Shown here: piece by piece, positions 25,252-32,417 of the stretch
Numbering within the stretch: the first letter of the stretch is position 1
How the letters are laid out: each line of letters starts with the position of its first letter
Origin: JANWXR01 sp964608265
GTDB taxonomy: Bacteria > Chloroflexota > Anaerolineae > Anaerolineales > UBA6663
NCBI GenBank assembly: GCA_964608265.1
Contig: CAZSNP010000005.1
Location: 57,548-121,547, forward strand
Length of the DNA: 64,000 nucleotides
Direction of reading: 5' to 3'
Notes under the pieces: generated by a model
What the model was told of the DNA's origin: nothing
What the model saw: only the letters and a program-made list of their open reading frames with translations
The model's database searches: none
Made by a program: the position numbers and the translations under genes

Positions 25252-26718
25252 TCAGCGCGTTGGCCGCTTGAGATACTGCCCACGCGCGGGGCCGGTGACC
25301 TGCCCGTTGTCGTACACGACCTGTCCGCGCAGCAGCGTGGTCTTCACGCGGCCCGTCAGCTCCTGCCCCTCGAACGGCGTATAGCCCTGTTGCGATTCGG
25401 ACTCGGCGGCGCGCACGACAAAGCGTTCGTGCGGGTCCACGAGCACCAGGTCGGCGTCGTAACCCGGCGCGATGTCGCCCTTGGTCAACAGGCCGAAACG
25501 CTGCGCCGGGTTCCAGCTCAACAGCTCGGCCATGTGGTTGTAGCTCATCCCACGTTTGCTCCCCTCGCTCAGCACGCCCGAGAGCAAATACTCCGTGCCG
25601 CCGAAGCCCGACTTGGCCAGCCAGATGTTGCCCGGATCGCCCTGCCCCGTCTTCTGCTCCGCCGCACAGCAGGCGTGATCGCTGACGATCCAATCAATCT
25701 CGCGTTCGAGCACCGCCTCCCACAAGAACTCCACATCGGCGCGCGGGCGGATGGGCGGGTTCACCTTGGCGTGCGCGCCCGCCGGCGAGTCCACATCCAG
25801 CAGCAAGTGGCCGACGGTGACCTCGCGGCGGAAGTTGAGGTGCGGGAAAACTTCGGCCATCATCAACGCCGCCTCGACCGCCTTGCGCGAGCTGAGGTGC
25901 AGCAGGTTGATGTTGAGGCATTCGGTTTCGTAGGCGAGATACGAGGCGATCCAGATGGCCAGCCCCTCGGAATGCGGGGGCCGCGCGGCGCTGTACGCTC
26001 GCAGACCCGTCAGTTTCCCGTCGCGCTCCACTATCTTCGTGTAGGCGTTGAGGATATCGGCCAGCTCGCAGTGCAGGCTGACGCTGATGTGCTCGGCAAC
26101 CTCGGGGTGCTGTTGCCTCATCCGTTGCGCGCCGCGCATGACGAACTCGAAGTGGGCGAGGTCGTAGCGTTCCTCCGGCCCGATCATCAAAAACTCGTTT
26201 TGCCTGTCGCTCTTCCCGTGCAGGCCGTAGCCGCCGTAAAACATGAATATCTTGAAAGATGGGATGCCGTAACTCGTAATCAGTAAATCCATCTCCTCGA
26301 TGTGGCTCGCGGCGATAGGCGCGACGTGATAGGCGTAATCCACCCAGAAGTTGCCGGCGCTGAGTTGCAGCACCTGCGGCATGAACTCGGCGTACGACCC
26401 GCCGCGATTGAGGTAATACTGACCGGTGCGGATGTAGTTGAGGCTCGTCGTCACCCCGCCCATCGCCGCCGCCCGGCTCTCGGTGGCGGCGTCCCCCGCC
26501 AGCGGCTGATAGATGCCGATGTGCATGTGCGCGTCCACGCAGCCGGGGAAGGCAAGGCGATTCTTCCCATCCATCACCGCCTTCGCCTCGTCGGGCCGGA
26601 TGTCCGGGGCGAGCCGCGCGAACTTTCCATCGGCGATCCCGATGTCGAGCAAATCCACCGATTGCTTGTTGGGCCGGACGACGCGGACGTTCTTGATGAC
26701 GAGGTCGTATTGGGTCAT
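25252..26718 (-). CDS. Dihydropyrimidinase/hydantoinase-like cyclic amidohydrolase
   Basis: A 488-residue amidohydrolase. The metal-binding HxH is in FPGCVDAHMHIGIY (His64, His66), the bridging carboxylated lysine is likely Lys156 in SFKIFM, LHLSS and SLHCE supply further His ligands, and VSDHAC gives the catalytic Asp. Length and order fit the hydantoinase/dihydropyrimidinase/allantoinase group, which opens cyclic imide and ureide rings. In this context a cyclic imide such as a substituted maleimide is a plausible substrate, to be opened to a maleamate; this is inference. The stop lies 4 nt after the N gap and the start lies 4 nt from the peptidase gene. Confidence 0.85.
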   Translation of the reverse strand: MTQYDLVIKNVRVVRPNKQSVDLLDIGIADGKFARLAPDIRPDEAKAVMDGKNRLAFPGCVDAHMHIGIYQPLAGDAATESRAAAMGGVTTSLNYIRTGQYYLNRGGSYAEFMPQVLQLSAGNFWVDYAYHVAPIAASHIEEMDLLITSYGIPSFKIFMFYGGYGLHGKSDRQNEFLMIGPEERYDLAHFEFVMRGAQRMRQQHPEVAEHISVSLHCELADILNAYTKIVERDGKLTGLRAYSAARPPHSEGLAIWIASYLAYETECLNINLLHLSSRKAVEAALMMAEVFPHLNFRREVTVGHLLLDVDSPAGAHAKVNPPIRPRADVEFLWEAVLEREIDWIVSDHACCAAEQKTGQGDPGNIWLAKSGFGGTEYLLSGVLSEGSKRGMSYNHMAELLSWNPAQRFGLLTKGDIAPGYDADLVLVDPHERFVVRAAESESQQGYTPFEGQELTGRVKTTLLRGQVVYDNGQVTGPARGQYLKRPTR

Positions 26719-26722
26719 GGCG

Positions 26723-28489
26723 TTATCGCATGATCAAGGGCAGGTGGATTTTGAACGCGCCGGAGGGGAAAACGGTGACAAAGGCCGCGCCGAACACGCC
26801 CCAGTTCCCGGCCGCATCGCGCGCGCGGACGAAGAGCGTATGCCGGCCCGCACTCCACCCGAGGGTTGACAATCCGGCCACGGCGGTTTCGCCGGGGCTG
26901 TCGAACGCGCCGTCCTGCGCGCTCATCGCCAGCGGCGTGCCGCCCGCCCACCACGGCCCAGCCACGTACAGTTCAGCGGCGTTGACGTTCTGCGCCGAGG
27001 GGCGAGCGACGCCGTTGTTGCCGAAGGCGTCGTCGTTGAAGCTCGCCGTGACCGTGACGGGGAGTCCGGCCTCGATCACCGCTACGCTCACGGTGGTTGA
27101 GATCGGCGTCGGCCCGAGCGACTCGGCGTACGGCTGCCGCGCGGCTTTGGCCGCATACAACAGCGCGCCTTTGTTCTCCGGCCAGAACGTGCTATCCACG
27201 CAGGCGTAGGCGGGGAAGAAACCGCCGCACGTCCCGCTCTGCGGCCCGATCTCGTAGGTGAAGCCCGCTGCGCCGAGCGCGCCATAGGCCCAATCGTCGG
27301 TCGTGCCGCTGGCCGCGTACAACAGCTCCGAGGCCTGCCCGGTGTCGTACCCGTTGAAGTAGCTCATGCGAAACGCCAGCGACCGCAGGCCCGCATCGTT
27401 GGGCGCTTGCTTGTTGGCCGGGCAAGGCAGGAGGAAGCAATCCGTCCAGCCCCACGGCAACAGCACCAGCTCGCTGTAACTGTGCAGCGAGATGAAGGCG
27501 CCGGTGGCCGTGATCGGGGCCGTGTCGGTCAGCGCCGGGCCGCGCTGGTCGCGGAAGAGCGCGGACATCAACCCTTCGAGCGCAGTCTCCTCCGGCTCGG
27601 AGGCCGCGCTCACGCCGCGATAGGTGAGCGAGCACGGGCTGCTGCTCGTGCCCGCCCCGCCCCATTGAAAGCTCGCATTGCGATTGAGGTCAACGCCGAA
27701 TTGACTGAAGTCAGACGGAGGCTCGCTGCACGCGCCGGCCGAGGTGTTGAGATTCTTGCGTTGCGTGTACGGATTGCTCCCGCCGTGCTCGGCCTTCACG
27801 CGGCCATCGGGGTTGGCCAGCGGGATGACCCACAGCTCGTTGTGGTCGAGCAGCGCAGTGACTTCCGCATCGGCGCCATAGTTGTTGACGAGGTGGTCAA
27901 TCCAGCGCCACGCCACCTCGGCCGTCGTCAACTCGCGCGCGTGGATGGCGGCCATGAGCAGAAAACGCGGCTTGTCGGTGTTCGGGTTGAGGACGCAATC
28001 GCCGGGGCGCAGCCGGGTGAGGCAGACGGCGCGCAGGTCATTCTGAATCGGCCCGGCGTTGACTTTGCCCCACGAGTCGCCGTAGTCAATCACCTGCGCG
28101 AGATCGGGGTGCGTGGCGACGACGTCGCTGAGGTGCTGCGCGTGCTCGGCCACGGTGCGGTAGCCGCCGTAGTACGTCAGCGGCGAGATGGCGGACGGCG
28201 CGGGCAGATGGCGATCGAGCGTGACGGTGAAGCCCTCGGCTCGCAGTCGCGCCGCGACTCCCTCATCCCCCAGCACGAGCAGATAGTCCGGGCCGCGCGC
28301 TTCCAGCACATCCCAGCCGCCGGAGGTCAATCGCCTCACGTCGGCGGGGGAGGCGACGGCGACGCGATACACGGCGAGCGGTGGTTGGGTCTCGGAGCGC
28401 TGCGCGCTTGTGTCGCGGGGTCCGAGCAGCAGCGGCATGAGCACGACAGCGAGGGCGATGAATTTGCGAGGCCGGGCACGCGGGTGCAT
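26723..28489 (-). CDS. Secreted zinc carboxypeptidase, M14 family, with Chloroflexota-type C-terminal tail
   Basis: A 588-residue exported protein with a signal peptide (residues 1-30). The M14 domain spans ~100-450: AAIHARELTT gives zinc ligands His183 and Glu186, ANPDGR and VDLNRN hold the substrate-binding Asn/Arg, SLHSYSEL the third zinc His, and FTYEIGPQSG the catalytic Glu. It should remove C-terminal residues from peptides outside the cell. The last ~100 residues are a beta-sandwich ending IHLPLIMR, the shared tail. It sits 1 nt from a CoA-transferase gene, an odd neighbour for a peptidase. Confidence 0.9.
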   Translation of the reverse strand: MHPRARPRKFIALAVVLMPLLLGPRDTSAQRSETQPPLAVYRVAVASPADVRRLTSGGWDVLEARGPDYLLVLGDEGVAARLRAEGFTVTLDRHLPAPSAISPLTYYGGYRTVAEHAQHLSDVVATHPDLAQVIDYGDSWGKVNAGPIQNDLRAVCLTRLRPGDCVLNPNTDKPRFLLMAAIHARELTTAEVAWRWIDHLVNNYGADAEVTALLDHNELWVIPLANPDGRVKAEHGGSNPYTQRKNLNTSAGACSEPPSDFSQFGVDLNRNASFQWGGAGTSSSPCSLTYRGVSAASEPEETALEGLMSALFRDQRGPALTDTAPITATGAFISLHSYSELVLLPWGWTDCFLLPCPANKQAPNDAGLRSLAFRMSYFNGYDTGQASELLYAASGTTDDWAYGALGAAGFTYEIGPQSGTCGGFFPAYACVDSTFWPENKGALLYAAKAARQPYAESLGPTPISTTVSVAVIEAGLPVTVTASFNDDAFGNNGVARPSAQNVNAAELYVAGPWWAGGTPLAMSAQDGAFDSPGETAVAGLSTLGWSAGRHTLFVRARDAAGNWGVFGAAFVTVFPSGAFKIHLPLIMR

Positions 28490-28490
28490 G

Positions 28491-29699
28491 TCAGGTTGCT
28501 CCGCCGGTGTGCATGGAGACGACGCCTGATTGCATTAACGCCGATTGCGCAGCCTGATCCAGGCCCAGCTCGCTCAGTATCTCTGCGGAGTGCTGGCCGA
28601 TGCGCGGCGGGTCGGCGCGCAGGCCGAAGTCGTAACCGTCCACCGCGATGGGCAGGCGCGGCAGGTGCGTGACGGTTCCATCGGGGAAGGCGGTTGCGAG
28701 CAGCGCGCCGTTCGCGGCCAGGTGCGGGTCGCTGAACAAATCCTCGGGCCGGGCGATGGGCGCGAACGGGATGCCGGCGGCCTCGCAGCGGCGGATCACT
28801 TCGGCCGTGGGCATCCCGGCGCACATCGCCTCGAGGGCGGGCAGCAGCCACTCGCGCGCCGCGATCCGGTCGTTGTTCGTCTTCAGTCGTTCATCACTCA
28901 GCAGGTCGGGCCGCTCGAACGCCTCGCAGAAACGTTGCCAGGCCTTGTCGCTCGTCACGCCGATGAAGACAAGTTCGCCGTCGGAGGTTTTGAAGGTGCG
29001 ATAGACCGACCACGCGCTGACGCGGGCGGGCATGGGCGGAACCGGCTGGCGGCTCGCCGCAGCGTAGGCCATGTGATGGCCCATCATGAAGGCGGCGTTT
29101 TCGAACAAGCCGCTCTGCACCAGTTGCCCGCGGCCCGTGTGGTCACGCTCGCGCAGTGCCACGAGCACGCCGAGCGCGGCGTACGTCCCACCCATCACAT
29201 CAATCACCGACGCGCCCGCCCGCAGCGGCTGGCCGACCGGGCCGGTCATGTACGCCAGCCCGCTCATCATCTGGACGACTTCATCGAGTGCGTGGCGATG
29301 TTCATACGGGCCGGGGAGGAAGCCTTTGAGGGAGCAGTAAATGAGTGGAGGGTGGAGGGCGGAGAGCGCAGGATAACCGAAGCCGAGGCGCTCCATGGTG
29401 CCGGGGGCGAAGTTCTCGATGACGACGTCGGCGGTGGCGATGAGCTTGCAGACGAGGTCGCGGCCCGCTTCTGTCTTCACATCCACTGCCAGGCTGCGCT
29501 TGTTGCGATTGAAGAACGGGAAGTAGCCCATGCCGAAGCCTTTGAGGCGGCGCGTGTCGTCGCCCTCCGGCTTCTCGATCTTGATGACGTCCGCGCCGAG
29601 GTCGGCCAGCACCAGCCCGCAGGCCGGGCCGAGCACGGCGTGGGTGAATTCGAGGACGCGCACGCCGGTGAGTGGTAATTGGTTATTGGTAATTGCCAT
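28491..29699 (-). CDS. CaiB/BaiF family CoA-transferase (copy 1)
   Basis: A 402-residue class III CoA-transferase. N-terminal VRVLEFTHAVLGPACGLVLADLGADVIKIEKPEGDDTRR is the family hallmark (quoted in part: GLVLADLGADVIKIEKPEGD), RNKRSLAVDVKTEAG and ENFAPGTMERLGFGY follow, and VIDVMGGTYAALG surrounds the region of the catalytic Asp. These enzymes move CoA between carboxylic acids through an enzyme aspartyl anhydride. Beside aconitase-family genes and HMG-CoA-lyase-like genes it may activate a hydroxy-diacid such as citramalate; that is inference. A shorter paralogue is at 44.2 kb. Confidence 0.9.
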   Translation of the reverse strand: MAITNNQLPLTGVRVLEFTHAVLGPACGLVLADLGADVIKIEKPEGDDTRRLKGFGMGYFPFFNRNKRSLAVDVKTEAGRDLVCKLIATADVVIENFAPGTMERLGFGYPALSALHPPLIYCSLKGFLPGPYEHRHALDEVVQMMSGLAYMTGPVGQPLRAGASVIDVMGGTYAALGVLVALRERDHTGRGQLVQSGLFENAAFMMGHHMAYAAASRQPVPPMPARVSAWSVYRTFKTSDGELVFIGVTSDKAWQRFCEAFERPDLLSDERLKTNNDRIAAREWLLPALEAMCAGMPTAEVIRRCEAAGIPFAPIARPEDLFSDPHLAANGALLATAFPDGTVTHLPRLPIAVDGYDFGLRADPPRIGQHSAEILSELGLDQAAQSALMQSGVVSMHTGGAT

Positions 29700-30183
29700 A
29701 CTTCACAAGATAGTTGACTAACCCACCTTCACTCAAGATACGCGCCATCACATCGGGCATCTTCGTCGCATTGAAAATTTGACCGGTGGCCTCGTTCGTC
29801 ACCGTGCCGGCTTCCAAATCCACCCGCACGCGCTGGCCGGTTTCGATGACGTGTCCCGGCGCTTCCACCACCGGCAGGCCGATGTTGATGGCGTTGCGAT
29901 AGAAGATGCGGGCGAACGAGCGCGCGACGACGCACGCCACCCCGGCGGCCTTGAGTGCCAGCGGCGCCTGCTCGCGCGACGAGCCGCAGCCGAAGTTGTG
30001 CCCGGCCACAAGCAGATCGCCGCGCTGCACGCGCGCGGCAAAGCCCGGGTCGAGGTCTTCGAGCACGTGCCGCGCCAGCTCGCCCGGTTCCAGCGTCTTG
30101 GTGTACTTGCCGGGGATGATGCGGTCGGTGTCAATGTCGTCACCGTAAGAATGCGCTGTTCCGATTAGCATGTAGTCGTTCAC
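29683..30183 (-). CDS. leuD: 3-isopropylmalate dehydratase-type small subunit
   Basis: A 166-residue swivel-domain protein of the short archaeal-type LeuD/HacB class. DDIDTDRIIPGKY at the N-terminus and GHNFGCGSSREQAPLAL in the middle are diagnostic; the Ser-Arg pair contacts substrate. It partners with the large subunit at 30.6 kb, from which it is split by a GxxExxY gene. As well as leucine synthesis, this class includes citraconate/dimethylmaleate hydratases. In this catabolic setting, with CoA-transferases and lyases and no leuA or leuB, a hydratase role on a maleate-like acid is attractive but unproven. Confidence 0.88.
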   Translation of the reverse strand: MNDYMLIGTAHSYGDDIDTDRIIPGKYTKTLEPGELARHVLEDLDPGFAARVQRGDLLVAGHNFGCGSSREQAPLALKAAGVACVVARSFARIFYRNAINIGLPVVEAPGHVIETGQRVRVDLEAGTVTNEATGQIFNATKMPDVMARILSEGGLVNYLVKYGNYQ

Positions 30184-30645
30184 CGCCGAGACGCAGAGTG
30201 CGCGGAGAAATAGTCCCTATTCCTCCAAGCCCAAGACCATTCGGTAAATACCATTTTTCAGCAGGGACACATTGAAGTTGATAAGCAAGCCGGCCTTCCA
30301 ACCACCAAGCCGCATGTAAGTCAGCAGTTGTGCTTTGTGAACCGGCAGAACTGTCTCGACAACCTTTGTTTCCACCACAACGAGTTTTGCCACGAGCAAA
30401 TCAATCCGATAGCCGACATCGAGCCGCAAACCTTTGTACGCCACCGGCAAGTGAAGTTGCCGTTCGATGGGCACATGCTGCAATGTCAGCTCGCGGCACA
30501 AGCATTCAAGGTATGCGGACTCTAGAAGACCCGGCCCCAACGCTCGGTGCACTTCGATTGCAGCACCGATAATCTTCTCCGTGATTTGATTGATCTCCAT
30601 AACCCCACCTGCAATTCTCTGCGTTCTCCGCGTCTCTGCGGTCAA
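30181..30645. repeat. Inverted repeats flanking a GxxExxY gene
   Basis: The left arm at ~30181-30209 (ACCGCCGAGACGCAGAGTGC…) and the right arm at ~30611-30644, read on the other strand as ACCGCAGAGACGCGGAGAAC…, match at most positions. They bracket the GxxExxY gene with little spare DNA, giving a ~460 nt unit inserted between the two dehydratase subunit genes. Confidence 0.7.
30217..30600 (-). CDS. GxxExxY family protein
   Basis: A 127-residue protein starting MEINQITEKIIGAAIEVHRA and containing GPGLLESAYLECL, the GxxExxY motif for which the family is named. The core RIDLLVAKLVVVETKV resembles a PD-(D/E)xK nuclease strand pair (D…E-x-K). Function is not established; members are widespread, patchy and usually surrounded by repeats. 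A longer frame continues upstream to 31005 but only shadows the large subunit gene. Its insertion between the large and small dehydratase subunits, with inverted repeats at both sides, suggests it arrived as a small mobile cassette. Confidence 0.88.
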   Translation of the reverse strand: MEINQITEKIIGAAIEVHRALGPGLLESAYLECLCRELTLQHVPIERQLHLPVAYKGLRLDVGYRIDLLVAKLVVVETKVVETVLPVHKAQLLTYMRLGGWKAGLLINFNVSLLKNGIYRMVLGLEE

Positions 30646-31865
30646 GGCCTTTCGGGTTCCGCAATCTCGCCCGCCACCGCGCTGGCCGCCACCACCGCCG
30701 GGGAGGCCAGGTAGATTTCGGCGTTCGGGTTGCCCATGCGGCCTTTGAAGTTGCGGTTGGTGCTGGAGATGACGACCTCGCCATCGCCCGGCACGCCGAG
30801 GTGCGACCCCACGCACGGCCCGCAGCCCGAGGTGATGAACGTGGCCCCGGCCTCGGAGAGCGTCTCGATCGTGCCGTCGCGCAGCGCGTCGTTGAACACG
30901 CGCTTCGACGCCGGCGCGATGACGAGCCGCACGCCCGGCGCGACCCGCTGGCCGCGCAGCACGCGGGCCGCGGCCTGCAAGTCCTCGAGGCGGGCGTTGG
31001 TGCATGAGCCGATAAAGGCGTAGTGGATCTTGCGCCCGGCCACCGCCTCGATCGGCTGCACGTTGCCGGGCGCGTGCGGGAGGCTGATCATCGGGCGCAG
31101 ACGCGATACGTCACAGGCAATGCGTTTGGCGTAGACCGCGCCGGGATCGGCGCGCAGCGGGTTGCCCGACGCCTCCACCATCCCCGCCTTCGCGCCCATC
31201 TCGGCGGCCATGTTGGCCAGCACCGTCCGGCTCGCCAGCGTCATCGCCTCCACCGCTTCACCGGCGAACTCCACCGATTGATAGTTCGCGCCGTCCGCGC
31301 CCACCTGCCGCACGAGTTCGAGCACCAGGTCTTTGGCCGTCACGCCCGCCGGCAGCGCGCCGCCCAACTCGATGCGGATGCTCGGCGGCACCTTGAGCCA
31401 CGTCCTGCCGGTGAGCATGATGCCGGCCAGGTCGGTCGAGCCGACGCCGATGGCGAACGCGCCCAGCGCGCCCAGCGTCGGCGTGTGCGAATCCGCGCCG
31501 GCGAAGATATCGCCCGGGCTGGCGTGGCCGTGCTCCATCATCAATTGATGGCAGATGCCCTCGCCGATGTCGTACAGCACGCAACCCGTCTCGCGCGCGA
31601 ACTCGCGCATGAGCTTATGCAGATTGGCGATGCGCTCGTTCGGCGCGGGCGCGGCGTGGTCAATGACCAGCGCGAAGCGTTTCGCTTCGCGACACGCCGC
31701 CTCCCACAGCCGCACGCCGCCCATCTCGCGAAAGGCCCTGATGGCAAACGGCGCGGTGGCATCGGTCGCCAGCGCGCCGTCCACGCGCACGATCGCGATT
31801 TCGTTGGCAGTCACTGCGCGCCCGGCGTGGGCGGAGATGATTTTCTCGGCGAGGGTTTGGGGCAT
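30642..31865 (-). CDS. leuC: 3-isopropylmalate dehydratase-type large subunit (aconitase family)
   Basis: A 407-residue aconitase-fold protein of the shorter archaeal LeuC/homoaconitase class. The [4Fe-4S] ligands are Cys288 (IGSCTNARLEDL) and Cys348/Cys351 (SGCGPCVGSHLG); FAGADSHTPTLGALGAFAIG is the substrate-binding signature. ATG at 31865 fits the conserved N-terminus MPQTLAEKI; the longer frame reads through repeat DNA. With its small subunit it adds or removes water at a 2-hydroxy-dicarboxylate. Because the usual leucine genes are absent and CoA-transferase and lyase genes flank it, hydration of citraconate or a related methylmaleate is a possible role. Confidence 0.88.
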   Translation of the reverse strand: MPQTLAEKIISAHAGRAVTANEIAIVRVDGALATDATAPFAIRAFREMGGVRLWEAACREAKRFALVIDHAAPAPNERIANLHKLMREFARETGCVLYDIGEGICHQLMMEHGHASPGDIFAGADSHTPTLGALGAFAIGVGSTDLAGIMLTGRTWLKVPPSIRIELGGALPAGVTAKDLVLELVRQVGADGANYQSVEFAGEAVEAMTLASRTVLANMAAEMGAKAGMVEASGNPLRADPGAVYAKRIACDVSRLRPMISLPHAPGNVQPIEAVAGRKIHYAFIGSCTNARLEDLQAAARVLRGQRVAPGVRLVIAPASKRVFNDALRDGTIETLSEAGATFITSGCGPCVGSHLGVPGDGEVVISSTNRNFKGRMGNPNAEIYLASPAVVAASAVAGEIAEPERP

Positions 31866-32417
31866 GAGAGTGGAAAGTAGAAAGTAGAAAGTAGATGGCC
31901 GAGTATCACGGCATGGGCAGGTTGTTGAGCAAGCCCAGGAATTCCGGGCTGAAGCCGGTATCGTATTCGGCCCGTTCTTCGCGAAGGCCGTGTCTACGCT
32001 GATCGGGGATAAGGGCATTCAGCATTTTGCAGATCTCGGTGAGAAGGTTGATGCGATGAAGATAGACGGCCTCGCCCAACACATGCCGCCCGCGCCGATA
32101 CCACTCGCGGCTCTCGCGCGCCTCGCCCAGTGAATACTCAAGATAGCGTGCCCGGTCTTTGCCGGTGCTGCGCGAGTAGCCCTCCGCAAGATTGGCGCTG
32201 ATGGAACCCATCGAGGCATACAATTGTCCGGACACACGGATGGTGCGCGGATCGCCGGCCAGTTTGGTCACGTCGTACCAACTCAAATCCTCCACAAATT
32301 CCGCGACACGGAACACCTTCATCCGCCAGAGCGGGTCGGTGGTAATGGCCTCGGGCACAGTCTTTTCCCAATCGCCATAGTTCACGGTAGCCCCACTTTC
32401 TACTTTCTACTTTCCAG
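31866..32417. repeat. Inverted GAAAGTAG-type repeats flanking the four-helix-bundle gene
   Basis: Left arm ~31870-31894 contains GGAAAGTAGAAAGTAGAAAG; right arm ~32394-32414 contains CTTTCTACTTTCTACTTTCC, its complement. Each arm is three 7-nt units. They bracket the gene at 31906-32385. The right arm supplies the TAG stop of the following fusion gene (…AGTAGAAAGTAG). Confidence 0.8.
31906..32385 (-). CDS. Four-helix-bundle protein (bAvd-like, 23S rRNA intervening-sequence protein family)
   Basis: A 159-residue all-helical protein. YASMGSISANLAEGYSRST is the family signature (NxAEGxxR), preceded by a helix starting KVFRVAEFVEDL and followed by RYLEYSLGEARESREWY. Relatives are encoded in 23S rRNA intervening sequences or act as Avd-like partners of diversity-generating reverse transcriptases, but no reverse transcriptase or rRNA is present here. 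Flanking 7-nt-unit inverted repeats suggest it travels as a small cassette. It separates the dehydratase large subunit from the flavin reductase-lyase gene. Confidence 0.83.
   Translation of the reverse strand: MNYGDWEKTVPEAITTDPLWRMKVFRVAEFVEDLSWYDVTKLAGDPRTIRVSGQLYASMGSISANLAEGYSRSTGKDRARYLEYSLGEARESREWYRRGRHVLGEAVYLHRINLLTEICKMLNALIPDQRRHGLREERAEYDTGFSPEFLGLLNNLPMP

Noticed and set aside
30601..31005. Long N-terminal extension of the GxxExxY protein
   Set aside because: It is low-complexity Arg/Gly/Ala sequence from the antisense frame of the large-subunit gene and crosses a repeat.
29683..31865. Plain leucine biosynthesis genes
   Set aside because: Not excluded, but leuA, leuB and other leucine genes are absent, the pair is split by a mobile cassette, and all neighbours are catabolic; I keep the leuCD names only as family labels.
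31023..31880. Long plus-strand ORF opposite the dehydratase large subunit, and similar long antisense ORFs throughout
   Set aside because: They are shadows caused by high GC; composition is Arg/Ala/Gly-rich with no domain, and each lies against a gene with clear motifs.
31906..32385. Diversity-generating retroelement accessory gene (Avd)
   Set aside because: The four-helix protein is Avd-like, but no reverse transcriptase, template repeat or variable repeat is visible.
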